A stretch of DNA of 13,750 nt from Pseudomonadota bacterium (GTDB lineage: Bacteria; Pseudomonadota; Alphaproteobacteria; Rhizobiales; Beijerinckiaceae), in the NCBI GenBank assembly GCA_023452965.1, contig JAEXUU010000194.1, forward strand, positions 1 through 13,750, given 5' to 3'. The position numbers and the translations under genes are program-made. This document shows, piece by piece, positions 9,001 through 12,678 of this stretch. Position 1 is the stretch's first letter, and every line of letters begins with the position of its first letter. The notes beneath the pieces were generated by a model. That model saw only the letters and a list, made by a program, of their open reading frames with translations. It was not told the origin of the DNA and did no database searches.

Positions 9001-9261
9001 TCCGACGTCGCGCAGATCCCACCTTCGGTCGGCGGCTCGCTGACCCGCGACATGGCTCGGCTGGGCGCCTGGCTGACCTCGTCCGCGGATGTGCCCGACG
9101 ATCTTCCCGCCGGCCTGCAGGGAAACTGGCGCGGCTTCTGGAACGGCGCCGGCGCGGGAGAGTGGAGCAACGGCCCGTTCGGGCGTCCTCGCGGCTTCGT
9201 CTTCCCGGCCGACCCGGGCAGGCCGCCCGTCAATCTGGACGAGACAGAGGACCGGCCTTGA
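1..9261 (+). CDS. Giant filamentous-haemagglutinin-like two-partner secretion exoprotein (TpsA), 5' partial
   Basis: The frame is open from base 1 to the TGA at 9259-9261, giving 3086 visible residues, so the first in-frame ATG (76) is internal. The signal peptide and the N-terminal TPS domain that TpsB recognises must lie upstream of the window. The protein is rich in Gly, Ala, Ser, Thr, Val, Ile and Leu, with the alternating pattern and recurrent 'ITL...GSIGS'-type turns of right-handed beta-helix exoproteins (near 2986, 3802 and 4259). Order by base: loop-rich passenger with three Cys pairs (1-2500); irregular beta-helix (2560-3225); probable helical insert (3226-3762); beta-helix (3763-5160); five exact 160-residue repeats (5161-7560); decaying coils (7561-8560); non-repetitive C-terminus (8561-9261). 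The next gene is its TpsB partner, overlapping by four bases. The likely role is a secreted or surface-attached adhesin or biofilm fibre. It resembles the alphaproteobacterial adhesins often labelled 'leukotoxin LktA family', but that label is from memory and unverified. No CDI-type toxin end is visible. Confidence 0.93.
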   Translation, partial: AYVSTYGLAGVGLADADVTIRADNKVLIGTDSELIGLYDVNVTAGRDGADARRTTLSGTANALGYVRGLIAVPDADASTDLQHHARVEVGSGTRISSAQNVTLGAYEGVLDAEADGTGHGYQLYFIPVTTGSSSPGRSSSSTLVMNGTATAGIYNTQRIEIGCGANASVQCGPNEAPTISFVSGAPVTASLTSAFDPVAYINARYEAAVAATLISGVNAGPVKAIRLSQLYAAGGNVFVSAGTVQGNGSLVARGGPSITVINRSNAYLVLDGGAYIPQSSGGQIIGSTGTLARSANPDATPSIIIDNAYSRPLDPGDKGPALLIGGDITNLSGLVSINNTLGSFGFSGQRIDSLQFNITVPNGVVAVSSNGPNGMYNAGGSPQGEYNHAIYYPGGTPGSGPLDVNQAVIAAANALATAAGYGNNINYFLYGRQDEGATRNWSLQFFGNCAGYIADSGANCTGDYNMGRGINFYALPTIPTYRESNPGVAGSAPKIFGAQVAIKATTININASIEAGRITNWSGTVDAGMAASLRNQRQYYLDRGYVEVGLKEALGGTWANAGAAPVYYDLVNDRLVLWDVNASSGGGSVLLDGQIISTNTLGSIKINGGFGDVSLNNTSGLDLVVNRVNTGTGVGVAASVSKITIVDRLITTRPNTTVYAYTPGSGIAKYITHNGAQPILSGAGASVPVEFISGDLTRHETVAGTRYEWTQQALLQKVGLTEDNRNQANIPGVYWRFDSGTSSNPWVYVDAQSPSTDPGEDPRFWWSRDAQAPSAELVSGRVVTGKTGLTHVGMTQEITGGHLNFIHNQASYGGCNGQAINHCDYDFVAKAGETQAKWDYNYATRAFVQVTTSVKADNPFAISFAGNAAGRVNITSNSSVLQNGTIVNPSGTTTIIASGGSFTQTNNATILSNDLNLSARDSIGTQTTAIKATLTAGAQLNATAGSGGINLDITGSARVVALRADQNSGAYGDVKVQATGSLEAVATGAPNVVGRNITLVSDEGSIGSTSNLMQMRAVATQLPNGSHVDGVVNVRARGDIGIAQTVGDLRVGQIASAAGNVRIDVNAGRLVSASGQTAAQALSAEQLSQGSRALKLTAADGAGAAAQASVAAFEKQVTQSYGLYTALMRNGEMKQRTVNGVSRLVFTLNEDAIALYQAFADAAVGGTATEQQVIDYAESRYAAYASVFEKAYGSSWASQARFNPATAESNFSFSVAASDAAPNLESRIAGDAVWTERQLVSAINKSALEPASGVVGNGTALVIGRDITLNTAGSIGSLAPDVQVALSDIRNGTISNAQLAALAVATTAGSVKIIGQRQDGSLVEVTDLNNVPVGVTLSRVDVKQTAPLFINASGTFSGSAQGDVYVQATGTPQAAGGTLTIGRITATGTVSLQAPQSIAVGTQADGTTPRSPVQIQTGGDLVLVAGGGSIGSAATPLTYQIGGRLVSASAAAGDVHLVAKGGDAQIGRVFASGTASLTALEGGIQGYLPGVAISARSILLNATGNAGSASARLGLQVGATGEVSGQIGGFAWLSAPAVGGQPATPLRIGEFSATNGVDVTADDEIRILRNLRSSNGAVSVNGNKIAMASGADLAGAGRVSLASASAIELGRVTSSWAPPAGSASILIAAAGAILGNGDTGTLLGATGTGGMIDLRAGTGIGSAAAALTFASPFLSASSLAGDVVLAASGTTRVASLVASSGAADLSVSGDLTVDTVTTGGGAHIKATAGTLDITSLTAGASSALSASGTVTLGDATTTAGDLTVTSTAGGLSLAGLGSAGRLTLSAATSITATGALLAGGATEITAQNGTLTLASLSAGGATSLTATGLISLTSATTTIGSFSAVSSGAGITADSITAATGATLTAAGPIAITTALRAGDAANVTTTAGTLGIAGLTAGASSTLSASGTVTLGDAITTAGDLTITSTAGGLSLAGLDSAGKLTLTAAASIAVTGALHAGDTVNATAQNGTLTLASLSAGGATSLAATGLISLTSATTTIGSFSAVSSGAGITAGTIAAATGATLTAAGPIALNTALSAGETANVTTTAGTLSIASLMAGASSVLSAAGAITLGDSATTAGNLDVTSTGASLSLAGLDVAGDLTLTAATSISATDSLLARGTMAITSQNGALTLARLEAGGAATLDATGANGLASATSTAGFFSARSHAAGITAGTIAAATTASLIAGGPIAITTALTAGEAANVTTTTGTITIASLTAGTSATLSASGTVALGEATTAAGDLTVTSTGADLALADLDSAGKLTLTAATSITATGALLAGEAMQITAQNGTLTLASLSAGGVTSLEANGLISLTSATTTAGSFSAVSRGAGITAGTVAAAASATLNAAGPITVTTGLTAGGAANVATSAGFLDLVSLRAGASSTLAASGSVTLGNAATSAGDLAVFSTGSNLALAGLDIAGDLTLTAATSITATGPLLAGRAMSITARNGALTLAALSAGGATTLDATGTISFSRAATSAGPFSARSHGAGITAGSIASAAAASLNAAGPIAITTSLIAGGAANIATTGTLDIASLQAGASSSVSASGMVSLGDATTTAGDLAITSTGASVRATALSAAANLTLAAAGSIEAGALTAGGQATVEAGGQVRLAHLHSRDGGLSIAAAAIDSGTLQSGTTLALLASGPVLLGSADAGTDLSIRSSAGTISATSLKAGQAVSIDAADALALGSVAARRGGIVAISRSAGIVAGDLRSGGTATLAGFGAVSVERLSAQGMTATASTGSLAIATLDATGSVTLRAGAGLSVGRLTSTGTADVEALNRITIGTLLAGGDIRLTSTGGELAVSTARSSASAMLTAATDIEVGTITARDALTLLAGRSGQGSISLDHGAAQRLAGAAPDQLRLGRFSAGESIVVMGTRIVADIVQGAGSGVPLALDVSGFRGRSAERVDLAVEAGSFRSSRFDAIDARLTTTADRLRIEEAFITGTLALTTPHMKVLADNRTLTPDFGYDVQLFSRSRPFYLDLDHNRLTTNAYILRFDSDVAQIPPSVGGSLTRDMARLGAWLTSSADVPDDLPAGLQGNWRGFWNGAGAGEWSNGPFGRPRGFVFPADPGRPPVNLDETEDRP
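3226..3762 (+). other. Probable alpha-helical insert inside the TpsA beta-helix
   Basis: About 179 residues (window residues 1076-1254) have a composition unlike the flanking coils. They are rich in Ala, Gln, Glu, Lys, Tyr and Phe, with heptad-like stretches such as ALSAEQLSQGSRALKL, AAFEKQVTQSYGLYTALM and VIDYAESRYAAYASVFEKAY. Beta-helix resumes at once on both sides, with the related turns GRNITLVSDEGSIGS before and GRDITLNTAGSIGS after. The frame is continuous, so this is an in-frame domain and not a frameshift product. It could be a functional head projecting from the fibre, or an insertion common to its subfamily. Helicity is judged by eye. Confidence 0.6.
5161..7560 (+). repeat. Five tandem 480-bp (160-residue) repeats, each of eight 20-residue coils
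   Basis: Units begin at 5161, 5641, 6121, 6601 and 7081 and are in exact 480-bp register with no insertion or deletion over 2400 bp. Each unit divides into eight 60-bp segments encoding 20-residue coils that follow one loose pattern: a hydrophobic strand, a Gly-centred turn, a second strand, then a 'tAGg' or 'TTAG' turn. Anchors recurring in each unit include coil 2 (SASGTVTLGDA type), coil 5 (AQNGTLTLASLSAGG type) and coil 8 (AAGPIAITTAL type). The boundary phase is arbitrary. Coils of about 20 residues fit one turn of a right-handed beta-helix, so the array would form a uniform rod of 40 turns. It contains no cysteine and almost no charged residues. Confidence 0.95.
5416..5558 (+). repeat. 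Near-identical 143-bp tract shared by repeat units 1 and 2 (second copy 5896-6038)
   Basis: By direct comparison, 5416-5558 and 5896-6038 differ at 3 of 143 positions (aacggA/Caacg type, tcA/Gcgg and ctT/G). They share synonymous choices and the same ATA isoleucine codon, rare in this GC-rich context. Sequence on either side of the tract diverges much more between the same two units. This points to recent unit duplication or gene conversion, not protein-level selection alone. Confidence 0.9.
7561..7794 (+). repeat. Truncated, diverged sixth repeat unit
   Basis: The first four coils of the 160-residue unit can still be recognised: 7561-7617 (19 residues, one short), 7618-7677 (SASGMVSLGDATTTAG, close to other coil-2 copies), 7678-7737, and 7738-7794 (again 19 residues). 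After this the exact register is lost, and only generic coils of about 19-21 residues continue to roughly 8560. This is the downstream edge of the array. Confidence 0.8.
9246..9251 (+). promoter_or_regulatory. Ribosome binding site that fixes the TTG start of tpsB
   Basis: AGAGGA lies six bases before the TTG at 9258, inside the last codons of tpsA. No ATG or GTG near the signal-peptide coding segment has a comparable site. This supports TTG as the start and coupling to tpsA translation through the TTGA overlap. Confidence 0.7.
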
Positions 9262-10892
9262 GGACAGCACGGCGCGGGACCTGGCGTCTCGCATTGGCAC
9301 TTCTCGCCGGTTGTACCGCCGGATCAGCCTACGCTCAGATCGTCTCGCGCACGATCGAGAGCGAGGCTGATCGCCAGCGCCTGGAGATCGAGCGCCAGAC
9401 CGCGCCGCAGCGCCAGAGCGGCCCTGCGGTGGTCGCTCCGCCCGTGGGGCCGCGGCTGGAATTTCCGGCGGGCGGCGCGAGCGTCGTGCTGACACGCATC
9501 GACTTCGACGCCTCGCGCTTCCTCACATCAGCCGAACTCGACGCGATCCGCGCGCGCTATGTCGGCCGGCGCGTCGATCTCGCCGAGATCGGCAAGATCC
9601 TGCAGGCCGTCAACGATCTCTACGCGGAGAAGGGACAGGTCACGGCGAGCGCCGTGCTGCCGCCGCAGAAGCTCACCGGCGGCGTTCTCAGGATCGGTCT
9701 CGTCGAGGGAAAGATCGGCAAGGTCTCGGTCTCCGGCGCCGTCCAGACCTGGCCCTGGTATGTGCGTTCGCAGGTCCCCGTCGTCGAGGGAGAGATCGTC
9801 GACACGCCGGATCTCAACCGCACCGTCTCGATCTTCAACCGCCTCAACGAGGCCCAGATCCGCGCCCAGCTCAACGCCGGCGCCAGCTTCGGGCTAACCG
9901 ATCTAGACCTCATCCTCACCGAGGCGCCGCGAAACCTCGCCCAGATCTCGTTCGACAATCAGGGCGTGCAGTCGACCGGGCGCTATCAGGGCACGCTGTT
10001 CCTGCGCCACAGCAACCTGCTCGGGATCGACGATCGGCTCATCTTCTACGGCTCGCGGGCTCGCGGCAGCATCGTCGGCACCGGTAGCTATACGCTGCCG
10101 GTCTCGCCCTGGGGCACGCGGCTCGGCGTCAGCTTCACCCGCTCGGCCTATCACATCGTCAATGGCGCGATCCGCGAGCTGCGGCCGGAAGGCGTTTCGG
10201 AGAACGGGGCGCTCACCCTGTCCCAGCCGGTCTTCGCGACCGACGTCATCCTCCTGCAGGCCACCGGCGCAGCAGGATTCGGCTCCGGTCGCAGCAAGCA
10301 ACTCGACATCGCGACGGTCGACACCAGCTACACCCGCGCGAGTGCGGGAGCGGCGCTGAGCCTCAATCTCGCCGGCCTCAACCATTCCTCGACTGTGAAC
10401 TGGTCCCAGGTCGCCCATCGCGACAAGCTCGCCGATGTCAGGCGAAACTACACGATCTGGACCGGCAACACCGCCTCGATCTGGCGCATCACGGACGATG
10501 TCTACGCTTCGCTGGTCGGCGCCTGGCAGTACACCAACGAGAGCCAGCTTCCGGGCGACCAGATTTTCCAGATCGGCGGGCCGACGACGGTTCGCGGCTA
10601 CCCGGTCGGCGCGGCCTTCGGCAATTCCGGCTTCTATGGCCAGGCCGAGCTCCACTATGTCTTGCCCGACGCGCTGAAGCAGCTCGAGGCCTTCGTGTTC
10701 CTCGATCACGGTAGGACCTATGCCAATCCCGCCTTCAGCAGCCGGGCGACCTCGATCGGCGCCGGCCTGATCTGGCGGCCGCTCGACTGGGCGACGCTCG
10801 AAGGCGGCGTAGGACGGCCGCTGGAGCGCGTCTCGGCCACGCAGCGTGACGCGGAGCTCTATTTCCGCCTAACTCTGCGCAAGACCATCTGA
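9258..10892 (+). CDS. Two-partner secretion outer-membrane transporter TpsB (ShlB/FhaC/HecB family)
   Basis: This encodes a 544-residue Omp85-superfamily barrel expected to secrete the upstream TpsA across the outer membrane. I chose TTG at 9258 because it overlaps the tpsA stop as TTGA, has AGAGGA six bases upstream, and yields a clean signal peptide: Arg-rich n-region (2-10), hydrophobic core (11-18), cleavage after AYA at 26/27. The first in-frame ATG (9162) would bury this peptide behind 32 Arg/Pro-rich residues and overlap tpsA by 100 bp. Next come a charged helix (31-47, like the plug helix of FhaC), a Pro-rich linker (50-70), POTRA1 (about 74-149), POTRA2 (about 150-223) and the barrel from about 226. 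The conserved VRGY motif of loop L6 is at 445-448. The last strand ends in LTLRKTI, without the usual terminal Phe. A lipobox-like LAGC (16-19) inside the signal peptide is an alternative processing site. Family assignment is firm. Confidence 0.95.
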   Translation: MRTARRGTWRLALALLAGCTAGSAYAQIVSRTIESEADRQRLEIERQTAPQRQSGPAVVAPPVGPRLEFPAGGASVVLTRIDFDASRFLTSAELDAIRARYVGRRVDLAEIGKILQAVNDLYAEKGQVTASAVLPPQKLTGGVLRIGLVEGKIGKVSVSGAVQTWPWYVRSQVPVVEGEIVDTPDLNRTVSIFNRLNEAQIRAQLNAGASFGLTDLDLILTEAPRNLAQISFDNQGVQSTGRYQGTLFLRHSNLLGIDDRLIFYGSRARGSIVGTGSYTLPVSPWGTRLGVSFTRSAYHIVNGAIRELRPEGVSENGALTLSQPVFATDVILLQATGAAGFGSGRSKQLDIATVDTSYTRASAGAALSLNLAGLNHSSTVNWSQVAHRDKLADVRRNYTIWTGNTASIWRITDDVYASLVGAWQYTNESQLPGDQIFQIGGPTTVRGYPVGAAFGNSGFYGQAELHYVLPDALKQLEAFVFLDHGRTYANPAFSSRATSIGAGLIWRPLDWATLEGGVGRPLERVSATQRDAELYFRLTLRKTI

Positions 10893-10930
10893 ACCTTTCG
10901 ACATCGCCATCCCGCCTTCAGGACAAGACC

Positions 10931-11641
10931 ATGGCCCCTCTGCCCCTGTTCTATTCGAGCATCGCCGTCCTCGACCGCACGACGCATCGTGGAGCCCGGC
11001 TCGCCCCGGCCGAAAAGCCCTATGCCTTTGCGGCCCAGGCGCATGTCCTGCCGGCGCTGATGGCCGAGTTCGTGCCCGGCTGCCGCGACATGCCGATCCT
11101 CTTCCTGGAAGAAGCCGGCACCGTCTCACCGCTCTTCATGGTCGGCATGCGTCCCGGAGAAAGCCGCTTCGTCGACAGCGAAGGGCGATGGCGCGGCTAT
11201 CACGCCCCGGCCTATCTGCGGCGCTCTCCCTTCATCGGCGGCGCCGTCTCCAGCGACCAGCAGGTCGTCTGCATCGACGGCGGCTTTGCCGGACTGCAGA
11301 ACGAAACCGGCGAGCCCTTGTTCGGCGAGGATGGCGAGCCGGCCGAGGCGCTGCGGCGGATCATCGGCTTCGTGGCGGAGTATTCCGACGCAGCCAAGGC
11401 GACCGCAGCGTTCACGGCCGCATTGAAGGCGCTCGACCTGTTCCACACGATCAACGTCGAGATCCGCGCGGCCGACGGCACGACGTCCAGCTACACCGGC
11501 TTTGCGGCGGTCAGCGAAGAGCGCCTCAACGCGCTTCCGGATGAGGCGTGGCTCGACCTGCGGCGCAAGGGCTATCTCGTGCCAATCCATGCCCATTTGA
11601 TCAGCCTGGCAAATTTCGCCCTGCTCGGCGACCGCCTCTGA
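10931..11641 (+). CDS. SapC family protein
   Basis: This 236-residue protein has features I recognise from the SapC family (Pfam PF07277): an early LDRTTHRGARL segment, YAFAAQAHVLPALMAEF (31-47), a CRDMPILFLE strand, then PLFMVGMRPGESRFVDSEG and a RWRGYHAPAYLRRSPF segment, ending with HTINVEI and a hydrophobic tail. Length matches the family (about 230-250). No signal peptide or membrane segment is visible, so it is probably cytoplasmic. ATG at 10931 is chosen because AGGA lies seven bases upstream (10920-10923). It starts 38 bp after tpsB on the same strand with no terminator between, so it is likely co-transcribed. SapC is named from the Campylobacter fetus S-layer locus, but its biochemical activity is not established to my knowledge. 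A role in handling or modifying the giant exoprotein is inference from position only. Confidence 0.85.
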   Translation: MAPLPLFYSSIAVLDRTTHRGARLAPAEKPYAFAAQAHVLPALMAEFVPGCRDMPILFLEEAGTVSPLFMVGMRPGESRFVDSEGRWRGYHAPAYLRRSPFIGGAVSSDQQVVCIDGGFAGLQNETGEPLFGEDGEPAEALRRIIGFVAEYSDAAKATAAFTAALKALDLFHTINVEIRAADGTTSSYTGFAAVSEERLNALPDEAWLDLRRKGYLVPIHAHLISLANFALLGDRL

Positions 11642-11691
11642 CAGGCGCCTCGCCGAGACAAGGTGCGCCAGCGCCTGCGGCGATCGGCCGC
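11642..11691. terminator. GC-rich inverted repeats between convergent genes, possible weak bidirectional terminator
   Basis: The 65-bp gap between the SapC-family gene and the convergent regulator gene starts with CAGGCGC (11642-11648), whose exact complement GCGCCTG is at 11671-11677 with a 22-base loop. A second short hairpin, GCGGC-GATCG-GCCGC, occupies 11677-11691. Neither is followed by a T-run, so intrinsic termination is only a possibility. Confidence 0.3.
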
Positions 11692-11706
11692 CTGCCGGCC
11701 GGATGG

Positions 11707-12579
11707 CTAGTAATGGAACGTCCAGAGGAGGCTTTCGCTCAAGCCCTTCAGCGCCTCGACCGCATCCGGCCGCTCGCGCGCCAGCGTCGTGATCAGCGCG
11801 TCGGCCACGGCGAAGGCCGCGGTCGGCGAGTTCGGCAGGAAGCTGTTGCGGGCGGGCGCGAACAGCGTCATGTCCGCCAGCGGCACCAGCGGCGATGACG
11901 GCCCGTCTGTCAGCGCGATGAGCACGGCGTCGCGCTTCTTGGCGAATCTCGCGAGCTCCAGCGTCGCGCGCGAATAGCGCGGCAGCGAGATCGCGATGAC
12001 GACATCCTCCGGACCGGCCGAGAGCATGTGGCGCACGGCCCGCTCCGGCCCGCCGCGCGAGGAGGCGAAGACGACATCGGCGTCGAGATAGAGCGCCAGC
12101 CCATCCTCCAGGAAGGCGCCGACATGGTGGCTCGCGCCCGAGCCGACGATGAAGATCCGACGCGCCTTGAGCAGGAGGGCGATGGCGCGGTTGACCGTCT
12201 CCTCTTCCAGTGTCGCAATCGCCTCGTCGAGGTTGGCGGCCTCGCCCTTCAGCGTCGTCGCCATGGTGGCGAAAACCGAGCCTGCCGCCGCACGCGCATC
12301 GGCGAGGCCCTCGACCGGTGCGAGCGCGACCTTGAGTGCCGTCGACAGCGCGGCGCGGAAATCCCCATAATTGCGATAGCCGAGCGCCCGGACGAAACGG
12401 GTGACCGTCGCGGTCGAGGTGCCGCTCTTCTCGGCCAGCCCCTCGATCGTCACCGTCGCGGAATCGAGCGGGCTCTGCAGCACGAAATCGGCTGCCTTGC
12501 GATGGCCCTCGCTCAGCGAGGGGTAGATCCGGGCGATGCGGTTGGCGAGGTCCGTCGTCGGCTTCAGGGCGCGTGACAT
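11707..12579 (-). CDS. RpiR/MurR-family transcriptional regulator (HTH plus SIS domain)
   Basis: This 290-residue protein has an N-terminal HTH_6 domain (about 11-80). It carries the family pattern SEGHRKAADFVL...TIEGLAEKSGTSTATVTRFVRALGY, with the recognition helix near 54-67 and the typical 'YRNYGDFRAAL' after it. A SIS domain follows (about 138-262) with IFIVGSGASHHVGAFLEDGL and VVIAISLPRYSRATLELA. Length is typical (280-300). The frame stays open upstream to 13335, but no start there fits: the next Met codons lie inside the divergent gene, whereas ATG at 12579 begins right before the HTH and has a modest GCGGAA purine stretch upstream. In many SIS regulators an S-x-S-G-x-T loop binds sugar phosphates. 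Here it reads S-L-P-R-Y-S-R-A-T, so the ligand may differ. It is divergent from a peptide-type solute-binding protein gene, its probable target, and convergent with the TPS operon. Confidence 0.93.
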   Translation of the reverse strand: MSRALKPTTDLANRIARIYPSLSEGHRKAADFVLQSPLDSATVTIEGLAEKSGTSTATVTRFVRALGYRNYGDFRAALSTALKVALAPVEGLADARAAAGSVFATMATTLKGEAANLDEAIATLEEETVNRAIALLLKARRIFIVGSGASHHVGAFLEDGLALYLDADVVFASSRGGPERAVRHMLSAGPEDVVIAISLPRYSRATLELARFAKKRDAVLIALTDGPSSPLVPLADMTLFAPARNSFLPNSPTAAFAVADALITTLARERPDAVEALKGLSESLLWTFHY

Positions 12580-12606
12580 GGCTTTTCCGCTGATTGACGT
12601 CGGATC

Positions 12607-12634
12607 ATTTTCATGTTTGCTACCGCGTGAAAAT
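12607..12634. promoter_or_regulatory. Inverted repeat, candidate RpiR operator
   Basis: ATTTTCATG (12607-12615) faces CGTGAAAAT (12626-12634) across a 10-bp spacer. The nine-base arms pair with one mismatch. It sits in the AT-rich spacer between the divergent regulator and solute-binding protein genes. It covers the candidate -10 and spacer of the regulator promoter and the candidate -35 of the importer promoter, as expected for a dimeric regulator controlling both. Recognition by this RpiR protein is inferred. Confidence 0.55.
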
Positions 12635-12645
12635 AAAACTGTCAA
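12617..12645 (-). promoter_or_regulatory. Candidate sigma-70-type promoter of the RpiR-family gene
   Basis: On the minus strand a perfect TTGACA (12640-12645) is followed 17 bp later by TAGCAA (12617-12622), a weak -10. Transcription would begin near 12610, about 30 bases before the ATG at 12579. Confidence 0.45.
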
Positions 12646-12656
12646 AAAACGATAAC
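12627..12656 (+). promoter_or_regulatory. Candidate promoter of the solute-binding protein gene
   Basis: GTGAAA (12627-12632) and GATAAC (12651-12656) are separated by 18 bp. Both match the sigma-70 consensus only partly. The start would fall near 12663, leaving a short leader with GGAG and AAGGA before the ATG at 12679. The right arm of the inverted repeat overlaps the -35. Confidence 0.25.
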
Positions 12657-12678
12657 CTACGGGAATGGAGAAGGACCG

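Noticed and set aside
9162..9257. ATG start at 9162 for tpsB
   Set aside because: It would add 32 Arg/Pro-rich residues before the signal peptide and overlap tpsA by 100 bp. TTG at 9258 has a ribosome binding site and gives a proper signal peptide.
8561..9261. Possible contact-dependent inhibition (CdiA) toxin end plus immunity gene
   Set aside because: The C-terminus shows no VENN-like boundary, no nuclease-like region and no small immunity gene. The next gene is TpsB.
11548..11898. Plus-strand open frame across the convergent gap
   Set aside because: It overlaps the ends of two real genes, its product is Arg/Gln/Pro-rich with no recognisable domain, and it has no convincing ribosome binding site.
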